NCBI GenBank assembly: GCA_946965045.2
Contig: OX337240.1
Span: forward strand, 992,001 to 1,056,000
Length of the DNA: 64,000 nt
DNA from: Epithemia pelagica
Taxonomy: Eukaryota; Bacillariophyta; Bacillariophyceae; Surirellales; Surirellaceae
Direction: 5' to 3'
The notes beneath the pieces are model-generated. The model worked only from the letters and a program-made list of their open reading frames with translations. It was not told where the DNA came from and did no database searches. Made by a program: the position numbers and the translations under genes. This document shows positions 9,901 to 20,800 of this stretch, piece by piece; positions within the stretch are counted from its first letter, which is position 1, and every line of letters begins with the position of its first letter.

Positions 9901-10357
9901 TCCTTACGGTGAATGAACTTATCACACCAACTAGGTCGAATGGGATAACAAGTTGTTTGCTTTCGTCTGAGAGAGGAGTGGCAATAGAATGGGAGAGGTG
10001 ATTTCTGTCCTCGCTCTTGATGAATTCTAAAGGCACGTCGTTTACGGTTACTCCCGCCTCCCTCATCTGGTTTGGGTTCAGGAAGCACTTGTTCATCATC
10101 GGCAGATGTAAAGCCTGATAAAAATACAGAAGGTACGTCTCAAATGTCGTCGGATCATCATAAGCCACGACTCCTGTGATGATAGGCGTCTCTTTTATAC
10201 TTCCGAGTGAATTCGTAAACCCACTAACTTCCGCCTTGCCTGTTGTATATAAGACCAAACAGACATCACCCAAGCAACAAGTATCGGCGTGACTGTCCAA
10301 TTCGCATGCTGCTGTCATGGCTGTGATTTCACCGCTTGTAATCGTACTGACATTATG
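6960..10357 (-). pseudogene. pol: Copia-2 Pol, broken
   Basis: Runs from protease (CELDSHADTCCLG, frame starting near 10318) through integrase pieces (9844-9569, 9535-9164, 9162 onward), a chromo-like stretch (~8300-8280), RT remnants and RNase H (7493-6960). Frame changes occur near 9850, 9550, 9163, 8300 and 7450. The RT jumps from RIGFMLAA straight to KRCWALSSKKYATEA; compared with Copia-1 about 150 residues are gone, including YIDD. RNase H keeps VFVDSDHAGD with the VTRRSRT segment that Copia-1 has lost. It cannot make an active polymerase. Homology to Copia-1 is obvious throughout. Confidence 0.9.
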
Positions 10358-11040
10358 TCAGACACGATCATTCCGCTTCTTTCGCTGGCTCATGATTGCT
10401 CCAACTCCGGCCTCTCTCTCTTCTGTGGAGTCATCTCCATTATTCGTGGTGTGTCTGTGGCTGATGAAGAGCCATCGTTGTTCTTTCTCTTCTTCTTGTT
10501 GGAATTCACTCCCGATGCAGACCGTTTCTTGGTACTGCTGTTTTGCTTGTCACGCGTCTCTCGAACCAATTGCTGTTGCTCAGGTGTGAGCTTGATCCAC
10601 TGTCGATAAGGGTAGTATCTATTGGGGTCGAATTTCGTTGGAGTCTCTTGTTTGTTCTTGTTATTTCCCTTGTTATTTCCCTTGTTGTTTTTCTTGTTGT
10701 TCGAATGGATTGCAGAAATCCTGGCCCTTCTTGTTGTTGCACTAAATGAGACCTTGTTCTCTTGTACCTCTGCAAGGTATCCTGAGGCAACTTCGAATGA
10801 GAGTCAAAGCGTTGGGGTTGCGAGGATTTGGTTCTTCGCGCTTTCCAGACGTGAATCATGGATCCCTGTGAGGAGGATCCTAATCTTCCTTTCTTCACTG
10901 ACAAACTCTCCTGTTGATTCAAGGTCCGAGAAGGCACGTTGGAGTGATTCGATGTATTTTTCATAGTTGAAATTCCTCTTCGTGCCATGATCATAATAGT
11001 TTGTTTCCAAAGTCTGGAACGAAAATGGACCTTTTGTTGC
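10358..11040 (-). pseudogene. gag: Copia-2 Gag, C-terminal remnant
   Basis: Reverse-strand frame 11010-10804 encodes YIESLQRAFSDLESTGEF and DSRLESAKNQILATP, close to Copia-1 Gag. After frameshifts the end reads GVGAIMSQRKK, then TGA at 10360-10358, in the same frame as the protease that follows. The N-terminal half of Gag is absent; homology stops near 11040, where the inserted 4.2-kb segment begins. Confidence 0.8.
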
Positions 11041-11245
11041 CTCGCGTATTGTTGGTGGAGTCTTCTATCAGCATGACCACGATCTGCCAATGGACTAGCA
11101 AGAGATTTACAAATGGGAGGACGCCGACGAAGTGCTACTCCTCATTCGTCAGTTCAACTAGTGCTAATGCTTCTTCATTCCTCAGTTCGACTCATCATAG
11201 TGCTTCTTCATTATTTTACTAATTGCTTATTGTTACATTCCATAC

Positions 11246-11624
11246 TCATTCATCTATATCATCGTTTTGTTGCAACATATCCAATAGTTCTGACGTTGTT
11301 TGTGACTGTGCTTGACTTTGGTTTGCTGGTTGTGCTGTTGGGAGTCCGACCTCCCAGTCATCATCTACAGGCCCTTCAAGTTCCTCCAAACAGAACGAAT
11401 TGCTATCATTGGACAGTCCATACTCCAGTGTTCCTCCGTTCTTCTTGATCCATTTGTCAAACACATCGATCTCTTCCTGTGGCCGTTGGAGGTAGGCTGC
11501 CTTTATCTCACTTTCTGTTGTACCGAAAAGAAAAACCATGCGTCGTTGTAACCAGCGAGCCAATGCCTACATTCTACTCTTTTCCCCAGTTCCCCTGTTC
11601 CCCGCACTACCACGTTGTGTCCTG
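11246..11624 (-). pseudogene. 3' exon of unnamed-family gene, with a 1-nt frameshift
   Basis: Follows a 94-nt intron (11718-11625) with donor GTAAGT, a CTAAC branch-like motif and acceptor TATTTTAG. Spliced reading continues QQGLEAGHN and RGTGELGKR, then needs a one-base shift near 11566 to reach ALARWLQRRMVFLFGTTE, which runs open to 11246 with an acidic, Gln/Ser-rich tail. My recollection of related hypothetical proteins is that a short R-G-rich stretch is followed by an ARWLxRR motif, so the frameshift is probably a lesion of this copy. No enzyme function is assigned. Confidence 0.55.
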
Positions 11625-11718
11625 CTAAAATAGAAACGTTTGAATAAACTATTGAATGCTGGTTCAAGGTGTTAGCTTAGTAGCACAATCTGCTCTCAGC
11701 TTCATTGCAATGACTTAC

Positions 11719-14284
11719 CTTCCAATCCCTGTTGACTATGCAACCATAGATTGCACCATTTCAAAAGATACTCCATACAATGACCACTTCCCAACATGTG
11801 GGCATAGTTAGTGATTCCCTCTGAGCCATACAATGCTACCCAGTCCCTGTAGAAGTAGTCCACGTCTCCTCGCTGGAAGGCAAAGATCTCAGCGTCCGAC
11901 AGGTCATTTTGTGCGTTGACTTTCTTCATGGCCTCTCTGAAATATTGAATGGAACTCTTGAATAGAGCTTTCTTTTGCTCGTCGACTAAGCAACAATCAA
12001 TCAATAACTCGAATTTGGGAAGCAACTTGCGTATTCTTACATTGTCCATGGTGATCTCGCCGACTTTGTTACTTGGCGTCTCGTATGGCAACTTCCATTG
12101 CGTCGGCAGAACTTGAGAACCAAGTATTTCCAGATTCATAAGACTCTGGATCTTGTCGGTGAACGCGGCAACTCGGTCATCTATGGTTGTTGTATCGGGC
12201 GGCATCCATGGTAATTCGATTCCATCCTTCGGATTCACAGCGTTATTCAGTCCGGTCTTCAGAACCATGCTAAGAAATTTTATGCCCATCCTGTTCTCCA
12301 TGTGGAGGAGACATGGAATGGCATCCATCATGAGAACAATAGCAATCCTTTTTCTCAAAGCCTTCACATTGTCAAGGCATTCCAAGGCCTTCTTGTATGC
12401 CCATTCACTCACTTTCTGACATTTCAGGCGCTTCTGAAGTTCTTCCAAGGTTCCAGTCATACGAAGTCGGCGGATCCTGAGATCGTTTGAAACGGATCTG
12501 GCGTATTGCTGTCTCTGTTCTGCACTGGCCTGCTCCAAGTAGAAGTGAATGGAGTACAGTTGTGTTCTCTGCATTTCAGTTCCATTCGAGTTTGGATCCT
12601 CTGCCATTGACAATTCAGAATGCTCCTTCAACGCCTCAAGATCCTTTGCAATAGCGGGAAGCGAACTCTTTTGAAATTCTTCGACTTCTTGTTCCATGGA
12701 CTCTATGTGTTCTTCTGTCAGCATTTTCACATGCCTGCATATTGACGTGGGATCTTGATCATGATCCAGTTCTAGACAAGTGGAACACTTTGATGGTTTC
12801 GTGCCAGATGGTTCATGGAGTTGACCACTGTGGATGGCGCATTTTGAACAAGGGAACTTGTGTTGTTTTGCAGCTCCACCTCTGCCGCTCAACTCCCAAT
12901 CGCATTTCATATCGCAGTTCGTACAAAGAGTGGGCTTCTTGATTCTATGCTCCTTGGATACGACATCGACGGCCTCCTTTATTTCTTCCAGAGTTCTGGC
13001 AAACACACCCAAGACGTTGGTCGTTGTTTCTGGCATTGCAACGCACCCAACAGGGAAGACCGATTGTTGTGATTGTGTGTAGGGGTTGGACGGGTCATTA
13101 AACTTGATCCCCACGAGAGTATGGGAAAGATTTTTGGTGAACAGAGCACCACCAAGGCTTTGGGCGATCCGGATAGACTTGACCACGGTCTCAGTCCCCA
13201 TTACATGACCAGCCTTTAGCAGACATACTAGAACATTGGCAGCTCGGAAAGCAAAGCCCTCTGTTCCATTCTTTGAGTTAGTCTTTAGAATGTAGGGACA
13301 AAAAACCCGACCAAATGTCTCGACCATTGTAGCGTATGCCTTCATGCAACCTGAAGAGGCAAGCAACGTCTTGACCCGTGGAACTCCGTCTGTTTCAACA
13401 GTTCGGAGGAGTTCGATTCCTTCATAGTTCAAGACTCCGCCACACAAATCCATTTGTTTCAGAATCCGGTGCGGAGTAAACACATTCTCCCGAATGTAAT
13501 CTCCTCGGAACACAGAATAAGAACACTGCTTGATTTGGCCCTCATGAACAGTGTCGTCCAAGCATAATTTGGCGATTTGTGAGTAGAAATACTTCAATGA
13601 GCGACTATTGGTGGCACGAATGTTCTTTGTGGCATCTTCAATCATGTTGCAAATGTGTTGTACAAGGGTATCTGCCTGTTCGTTGGTTGTTACGGTGTTG
13701 GGGAGACGTCGGCTTTTACAGGACGTACAGTTTCTTTCCAGTTCTATGATTGTTTTCTTTGCTGTACGCAACTTATCGGCTTCGTTACGAAGCTGTTTGG
13801 TCATAGAGTCGTTCTTTTCTTGAGATATTTGCAAACACTCTCTCAAACGGAGTACTTCTTGTTGTAGCGTCGTCACCTCTGATGTTCCTGGTGCATCGGT
13901 ATCAGGGATAGTGCTGTGAAGTTCAGTAGTAGTTGGGGACTCTGTACTGAATGCATTCTGTACGACTTCCACAGCAACGGATGACTCTTCGTTTATTGAA
14001 GATTGATTGTCTACAATATTGACAGAGTTCGTTTGTTCTTCGGTATCGGAACTGTACTGGTTCTGGAGCATCTCAATGGCTTCCGTCGATGGCTCTGGTT
14101 GGGTGGCTTGATCTTCGTTCTCTTCTTCGTCATCTTCTTCTATGTCCGAGAGGCAGGCACTGGGACCAATCGTATTTGGTTGGAATCGGCTTGAAGTGAA
14201 CGTATTAACGACGTTCTTCTTTTGGTCTGCTTCGTCTTGTTCTTCTTCTGTCGAGGATTTGACTGGGTATTCTCGTCGTCGTCA
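11719..14284 (-). CDS. Main exon of unnamed-family gene inside Copia-2
   Basis: Open reverse frame; first ATG at 14071, and the frame is open up to ~14284. Protein of ~790 residues from that ATG. Residues ~67-115 form a likely coiled coil ending in NCTSCKSR. Residues ~378-447 contain a cysteine/histidine cluster with several CxxC pairs (CTNCDMKCDW, FPCSKCAIH, CSTCLELDH). A SAP-like stretch (LRMTGTLEELQKRL) lies near 530. The end, HMLGSGHCMEYL then HSQQGLE, is followed at once by a consensus splice donor. The mix suggests a nucleic-acid-binding protein, possibly from a DNA transposon, but that is inference. It is in the same strand as Copia-2 and unrelated to Gag. Confidence 0.65.
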
Positions 14285-14635
14285 GAAATTCTATGAGTTG
14301 GTTTAACTAAGTTAGTACAATGCCATGCCGAACATTTGTATGGACCCTTCGCACGTTTCCTATTTACTTTCAATTCAGGGCTGGACCGTTCGCCGTTGTC
14401 GGTGTTCACACATTGACTACAGGACAGGAAATCTTCGTGTTCAAATACCTTCATTCGATTGAGACCGAAGACAGAACAAGGATAGTTGTCTTCGCTCTTA
14501 AAGTCTTGAATGATCTTGTGAATGCGGCGCTGTTCCAGAACAGAGTTCTCGATGGTTCCTTCGTCTTCAAGTCGTTGACTGCGAGTTCGTTTTTCGGAGG
14601 AGCAGCAGATAAGGGTGGTGGAGGAGCACTACTTC
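14240..14635 (-). CDS. Upstream coding segment of the unnamed-family gene
   Basis: A second reverse frame, open from just after a TAG near 14633, reads as ordinary protein: LEDEGTIENSVLEQRRIHK, then FLSCSQCVNTDNGE and YKCSAWHCTNLVKPTHRI. Two CxxC/CxxxxC patterns suggest a small zinc-binding unit. It must join the main exon (different frame) near 14250; whether by a short intron or through an indel is unresolved. Farther upstream, frames at 14888-14451 (Ser/Pro/Lys-rich) and 15312-14911 (starts ATG 15312) may be earlier exons of the same gene, with low certainty. Confidence 0.45.
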
Positions 14636-15312
14636 TCTTCTTGCTGGCTCGACTTGGCTGTTGTTTTCGAATGACTCTGGAAGGCTTAGGACGACTGATG
14701 GAAGTCTTCTTGTTCTTCTGGACTGAGGGAGATGGAGGGGATTGACTAGCAGATTCGTTCTCATTGTTGGGGCAATGGTTGGAATCGGTACGCAGGGAGG
14801 GAGGTAAGAAAAGATCATTTGGAAGGCAACATGAACAGGGATCCTGGGAGTTTTGGTCGGGATGGGAACGGGTAGATGGTCTTGACATCGGTCTTTGTGT
14901 TTGTCTTTAACTAAAAGGAAGTGTTGGAATGGTCGTCTCCTTCGACATGAGAAAGGGAGGTGCACTGATGATGTTGGTTTTTGGAAATTTGGTCGAGACT
15001 AATGTGCGATTGATGTAGAAATATTGTACATACATTAATGGTAGTGTTGGTACGCCGGCTGAACTTATTCGGCCATCTCATTTTTTGGATGGCATCATCC
15101 GACAAAAAAGGGGCTGTTGTTGGATGAGGCGTTTTTGAGAACCTTTCGGATATCTGAGAGCGAGACCAAGGGCGGGGAATGTTACTTGGATGACTGTCGG
15201 ATGATTTCCGACCGTTGGTCTCGCTCTCAGGGGTCTGATAGATCCGTTGAAAGGGCTCCAAGTTAGGGGCTAGCCTAAATCTCTGTAAATTCGGCAAAGG
15301 ATAGTTTTTCAT
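14636..15312 (-). other. Possible 5' exons of the unnamed-family gene
   Basis: Two reverse-strand frames, 15312-14911 and 14888-14636, encode Pro/Ser/Lys/His-rich low-complexity protein with no recognised domain. They lie between the Copia-2 leader and the clearly protein-like segment at 14635. Splice sites are not clear, so this is listed only as a plausible 5' part of the inserted gene. Confidence 0.3.
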
Positions 15313-15637
15313 TTAACAAAAGGGTTTCTCACTGTTTGTGCTATAGTAAATCCGCAAATTTATGAGAGCGTCTCGGCAGGGCCGGCGATGACCGTTTACA
15401 CCGGTAGCTCGTATTGACGGCAAAGAACAGGCGCGTCCGCCATTGCCAGGGTGTGCGCAGTAGCAGACCACACCCCTCACTAGTCCGGTCTGGCTCCGTT
15501 GCAAGTCAGATACTCGTATTCAACGAGACTAGGTCCTTGGGCAAATCATATGGACCAATCTACTTAGTCCGATCCAGATATTTCCCGACCTTCCCAGGCC
15601 ATTGTGCCCTTAGCTCTTATTCTTCTTTCCTCTCAGC

Positions 15638-15660
15638 TCAGAGTCTTGGGTCTGATAAAC
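15638..15660 (-). promoter_or_regulatory. Copia-2 primer binding site candidate
   Basis: On the reverse strand, TTTATCAGACCCAAGACT directly follows the 5' LTR, as in Copia-1. Leader sequence downstream (15640 to about 15400) is homologous to Copia-1 130-370. Confidence 0.6.
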
Positions 15661-15763
15661 CGTCGTGTCATTGTCTCAAAAACATAAAGAGTGACTATTA
15701 GGCACCTCCAACTTAGAGGAGCTATCTATCGCTAAAATCGCTCTTAAACGCGACCCTTTCTCG
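15661..15763 (-). repeat. Copia-2 5' LTR
   Basis: 103 bp, repeats 6690-6800. It lacks the last ~8 bases that the 3' copy retains next to the target duplication, a small deletion at the LTR/primer-site junction. Confidence 0.8.
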
Positions 15764-15768
15764 TTTCC
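15764..15768. repeat. Target site duplication of Copia-2 (right)
   Basis: TTTCC, matching 6685-6689. The LINE insertion site begins only 10 bases farther right. Confidence 0.65.
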
Positions 15769-15777
15769 TCCACCACG

Positions 15778-15793
15778 ATAACAACACGACAAT
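15778..15793. repeat. LINE target site duplication, left copy
   Basis: ATAACAACACGACAAT; the right copy at 23973-23988 reads ATAACAACACAACAAT (one mismatch of 16). Confidence 0.8.
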
Positions 15794-15916
15794 ACTATTC
15801 TGAGATCAGGCAAAAGTGAAAGCCCTAGTTACTCAGTGAGTTGTCATTGGTATTTGAAATTTCTGTAGACTCAGTACTGAGCGCTACGTAGCCGCTGGAG
15901 CACCTCTACGACCACC

Positions 15917-17800
15917 ATGGCCGACGACGGCGTAGAGGCCCGAGATTCTTCCACCAAAGACCAAGAGATGGATGAAGCAAGTTGCAACACAACTGATGTT
16001 GACAACAAGAAAGTCTACTACGAAGGCGAGGAGAAAGAATACGTTGTGAAGTTTATTTTTCGCCCCGACAAGAATGAAAACACCAAGGTAGCATCAACCC
16101 ATTTCTCAGTTCTTCAAGTTATCCGCCAAGTATATCCAGAAATAACTATTTTCAACAACCACGGGAGAAAAGTGAAAGATCTAAACACTCTCAAGAATTA
16201 CAACGATTATGCGAGGAATTACGAATTGCACTTCATGAAAGGCAATGACAAGAAACAACGAGATCCACTGTACCTCATCTTTCATCGCATTCATTCAAGA
16301 GTTCCGATCAGCCAGATACGACGCCACCATTCTGTCGAGCAAAGATTGAAAGAACACCACGGCAAAATGCTAGTTCATCACTGGAAAGAGGACGAGACAC
16401 GTACTTCGAATATCGGGTTTTTCGTTGGAATCGATCCTGCAAATACCATGGAAAGCGAAGTGACGGAAAGACTCATCAAAGAGATCTATAAAGAAACCAA
16501 ATGCCCAGAAAAGAAGATCCCGAAGTTCCAAATCCATTTCTCCTCGCCATTTACATATACCCTTCGCAAGCGCCACCGATCAACAAAGGCATATGGCCTC
16601 CAATGCCGACAAGAAGATGCCAAAGAGATTTTACGGCTTCTAAATGAAACTTTCAAGAAGGATCCCAAATTCATGTTTCACCGTTTTAAACACGAAAGCG
16701 ACGAAAGCAGAACCTACTATTTGGAATCAATTTATGCCCAGAACGACTTTCTCTCTGATCACAAAGTGATTCCGATAGAGGGTGTGAATGAGGACATTAT
16801 GTTCTATCTCGAAGGAAAAATCTTTGAAATCGAAGGAGTTACAGAAATTTCGCGCCATAAGAAACTTGAGGAAAAAGGTCGTTGGAACATTCATACCACA
16901 GAGGCCTACTTTGACTCCGTTGCCAACAAGTTGGAAGACTTCATAGCGGATTGGGTACGAGAGATCATTAGCACGGAGAACAGGAGCCCGGGCAATCTAC
17001 CACAACCAGCACGAGTCGCATACAAGCATAAACGCCGAATCGCCGAAGACGACGATACAAATGAAGTATCTTATGAGACATATTTGTCCTCATGCGCTTC
17101 CTTATATGCAAAAGAGAATATGTTAGACGATGATGACGAAGCAAACGATGCTCGAGGAAAGCCGCCTACTGGATCATCCGCAGCAACTCAAGCCTGGATC
17201 AGCCCTACAAACGTGAAGACTGTCCTCAACGTTCCAAAAGTTGTGGAAACCAGACGATCCTCCACAACACCAAGCCAATTGACTACAAACGACGATCGTG
17301 ATAAGCGAGTGATGGCCGAAAACGCTCGCCTGGAAAAAGAAAATGCTGACCTCAGAGAACAACTGCGACGTGCGAAAGGACAAGAAACTAGCGAACAACA
17401 GCAAGCTGACAGCTCCAACACCCAAGGACAACCCCCCACCAATATGAACAATACCCCTTCTATTCAGGAACGCGACAGGCAATATCCTCCTCGAGAATAT
17501 GCCCAACCCAGGTCTCAACATCCTCCTCAACCACAAGGACAGACTCCCATGTCTGATATTGAACGTATCATTTCTGCAGTAAATGCAGCAGCAGAAGCTC
17601 GGTTTCAAGCTCTAGAACAGCGCCTTATCCAGTCTTATCACCAGCAACAACCAACAACACCGTCCGCCGCCTCAACAGAAGGTTCTCAGGCCACGGAACA
17701 GACAAATGCCACTCACAGTCCAGTGGACGTGAGTATGACGCTACATCCATCCAACCTGGATGTTAGCGGATACGACAGTGTTACCGATGAGCATCAATAG
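15917..17800 (+). CDS. LINE ORF1 protein
   Basis: 627 residues from ATG 15917 (ACCACCATGG context). No CCHC knuckle is seen. The first ~330 residues are mixed charged, globular-looking sequence of unknown fold. Residues ~464-490 (VMAENARLEKENADLREQLR) are a strong coiled coil, a common way for LINE ORF1 proteins to oligomerise. The remainder is Gln/Pro/Ser-rich and probably disordered. It likely packages the LINE RNA, by analogy with its position. It overlaps ORF2 by 41 bases (17760-17800); the stop codon lies inside the start region of ORF2, which suggests coupled reinitiation. Confidence 0.8.
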   Translation: MADDGVEARDSSTKDQEMDEASCNTTDVDNKKVYYEGEEKEYVVKFIFRPDKNENTKVASTHFSVLQVIRQVYPEITIFNNHGRKVKDLNTLKNYNDYARNYELHFMKGNDKKQRDPLYLIFHRIHSRVPISQIRRHHSVEQRLKEHHGKMLVHHWKEDETRTSNIGFFVGIDPANTMESEVTERLIKEIYKETKCPEKKIPKFQIHFSSPFTYTLRKRHRSTKAYGLQCRQEDAKEILRLLNETFKKDPKFMFHRFKHESDESRTYYLESIYAQNDFLSDHKVIPIEGVNEDIMFYLEGKIFEIEGVTEISRHKKLEEKGRWNIHTTEAYFDSVANKLEDFIADWVREIISTENRSPGNLPQPARVAYKHKRRIAEDDDTNEVSYETYLSSCASLYAKENMLDDDDEANDARGKPPTGSSAATQAWISPTNVKTVLNVPKVVETRRSSTTPSQLTTNDDRDKRVMAENARLEKENADLREQLRRAKGQETSEQQQADSSNTQGQPPTNMNNTPSIQERDRQYPPREYAQPRSQHPPQPQGQTPMSDIERIISAVNAAAEARFQALEQRLIQSYHQQQPTTPSAASTEGSQATEQTNATHSPVDVSMTLHPSNLDVSGYDSVTDEHQ

Positions 17801-20800
17801 AGGAAACAACACTTACTTAGCAACAAACAACAACTATCTGCAAGTACTGAATAGCTTAGAAAATTCACCAACGATACATCTACTCAATCAACCAGGAGCG
17901 ACTGATACCAATCAAGGAACCAGTCCTGAACAAGCAACCGATTCCACACAAGCAACCGATTCCATACAAGCAACCGAGTCCATACAAGCAACCGAGTCCA
18001 TACAAGCAACCGAGTCCATACAAGTAACCGATTCCATACAACCACATAATGACAGACACGCAATTAATGTCACAGAAAGAAGCAGCATCACGTCACGTGA
18101 GACAACAGCACAACAACCAGATACAGACCAAGCCAGTAGCACAAGCCAAAATCAACATAACGACTCACAAAACAGCAGCGACTCTACTAACCAAGAAGAC
18201 GAAGACAACGACAACCTCATAGTGGCAGAAAACTTAGCAACAAATCCTTTCATCGGGGATGAAATCAATGATAATGAAAAGGATGAAAATCATTTCAGAA
18301 TTTACTTTGCTAACGCAAATGGATTCACATTGAGTGAAAATGGTGGAGATTATGCCGAGTTCTTATTGGAGATGCAAAAACTTCAAGCGGATACCTGGGG
18401 AGTAGCGGAGACAAATATTGACTCAACAAAATCTGCGGTCAAGAACATCATACATGACACCACCAGAAAACACTTCGAATTCTCTAAAACAACAATCGGG
18501 AGCAGCAATATACCAGCGCGAAAACGGTACTACAAACCCGGCGGTACCCTTATGGGCTCACAGGGTAGTATCACAGCAAGAATTATTGATCAAGGCAGCG
18601 ACTCACTTGGCCGTTGGTCATTCCAACTGATGAATTGCAAGAACAACAAGAAACTCTTGGTGGTAGCAGCGTACCAAGTCTGTAAACAAGCAATCACCTA
18701 CACTGATAATGACGGAAACACAACAGTCCGATTGTATACAGCTTCCGCTCAACAATCAAGCATGCTGCTAGTCCAAGGAAGACGAGAATCACCGCGAGAA
18801 GCATTCATAATGGACCTAGGAGAATTCATTCAACGATATCAAGACCAACAGTGCGAGATCCTTTTGCTAGGAGATTTCAACGAGTCTATGTCAGACTCGG
18901 GTGAAGGAATGTCAGCACTCGGATTGCAATGCAATCTGGTAGACGTGATGCAACAACAAATAGGACATTCTGATTTCGGTACTCATGTTACAGGCAGCGA
19001 ACGAATTGATTTTATTCTGGCAAGCGAAAGAGTTGCAGACGCAGTTCGATATGCATGCTACGAGCCCTTTAAATTTCGAGGAAGCGGGGACCACAGATGC
19101 ATGATACTCGATCTAGATACGCTCGCACTTTTTGGAAACAGAACACAAGCCTTAGCACCAATGCCTTGCCGAGAATTCACCGCGAAGGACCCTATCGCTG
19201 TTCAACAATATATCGCCGCAAAGCACAGATATCTTCAAGAGCACAACTTTGGAACAAGACTAGAAAGAGCAAAAACTCACTGGACACCACAAGTTCAAGA
19301 GCAATTGGATGCCGATTTTCAACGAGCTGGGACTTTTGGAGCAAAGCAATGCACACGAAAGCCCAGAAATATAGCATTCTCGTCCAAGCTGGCAACGCTA
19401 CGTCGAAGAAAGAACATATTGCTCAAGACAATATCGTCTATCCGGCTAAAAAGGTCATTCGAAGAAGCAATTGCAAGATACAAAAATCAAGACGAAGAGT
19501 TTGAAATACCAACGACCCTGGCTGAATGCCAAGCGCTGTGTCGACAGATTCAACAACAGATTCGCCAATCAACTAAAGATGCTGTCTTCTATCGTCAGAA
19601 TGAACAACTGATCCAGTTACGGGATGCAGAGGCAAAAGGAAACAAGAAAAAGGCCAAACTCATCAAGAATCTCATGGCGGCAGAAAGAACCAAGAATATG
19701 TACAAGAAAATTCGCCAATGTCGAGGAGCGGAGAAAGCAGGAATCACTCGATTGGACGTACCAGCCGACCCTGACGACGTTAACTACAAATCCTGTGTTG
19801 ATTGGATCAGTATTGACACGCCAGAAGAAATAGAAAGTCGCCTCCTTCAACGCAACCAAACCCATTTTGGTCAAGCAGATGGTCTCTTTCCAACTCACCC
19901 ACCATTTTCTGAATGGATCGATTGGGGAGCGTCGACTCATGTAGCAGACCTGATTCTCGAAGGGCAATGGAACACAGAGGAACTCGATTCAGTCTCGCAA
20001 GATGCACTCCGCCACATGCAGACCCGAACAAACCTGGACGAAATCAAGGACACAATCACAATCAAAGAGTGGACCGAAAAGATTCGAACATGGCCCGAAA
20101 AGACATCGACCTCACCGTCTGGCTTTCACCTGTCTCATAGCAAGGCACTGGTCAATCCAATCTCCATTGAAGATGACGATGACGCAACTGCTCAACTGAA
20201 ACAACAACGACATCAACTTATCGAATGGCAAGTGGCAATGCTCAATCTAGCTATCAGCCATCGCTACAGCCTATCACGATGGAAACATATCGTCAACGTG
20301 ATGATATTGAAGGAACCAAACAATCATCGGATTCATCGTCTAAGAGTTATACACCTGTATGAACAGGATTATAACCTGATCCTAGCAGTGAAATGGAGAC
20401 AGATGATACGCAATGGTTCTAACAATCAACTTTTACATCCCCAACAGTTCGGTGGAGTTCCAGGAAAAGACGCTATCCTTCCAACCATGTTGGAAGAGTT
20501 CCAATATGAGATTAGCCGCGCGAGCAAACGGCCGCTAGTCCACCTCGATTACGATGCAACGGCGTGCTTCGACAGAATCGTGATGTCGTTTGGCAGCCTA
20601 GCATCTCGATCCTATGGCCAGCATCGATCAGTGGTCTTTATCAATGCTACAACTCTAGAGGATGCAAAATACTACCTCAAGACGCAACTTGGTGTATCAG
20701 AGAAGTTTTACAAACACTGCAAACTTTTCCCAATCTACGGTTCCGGACAGGGAGCAGGAAACTCTCCAGGAATATGGTGTGTAATCAGTTCGGTACTTTT

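Larger units (their letters stand above)
6690..15763 (-). mobile_element. Copia-2, degenerate Copia retrotransposon with inserted gene
   Basis: Reverse-strand relative of Copia-1. Short LTR copies lie at both ends and a 5-bp duplication TTTCC flanks it (6685-6689 and 15764-15768). Its pol is broken into at least six frames and has lost the RT catalytic centre. Gag is reduced to its C-terminal part. Between the leader (~15400) and the Gag remnant (~11030) sits about 4.2 kb unrelated to Copia-1, containing a spliced gene of an unnamed family. The element is therefore dead, and its extra cargo was probably acquired at DNA level, because the cargo keeps a sense-strand intron. Confidence 0.88.

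Noticed and set aside
14003-14745. Plus-strand frames opposite the unnamed-family gene
   Set aside because: They are antisense shadows of the better supported reverse-strand coding sequence.
15638-15660. Anticodon-arm-like sequence as part of a real tRNA gene
   Set aside because: It lies exactly at the LTR/leader junction in two elements with no tRNA acceptor stem around it; a primer site explains it better.
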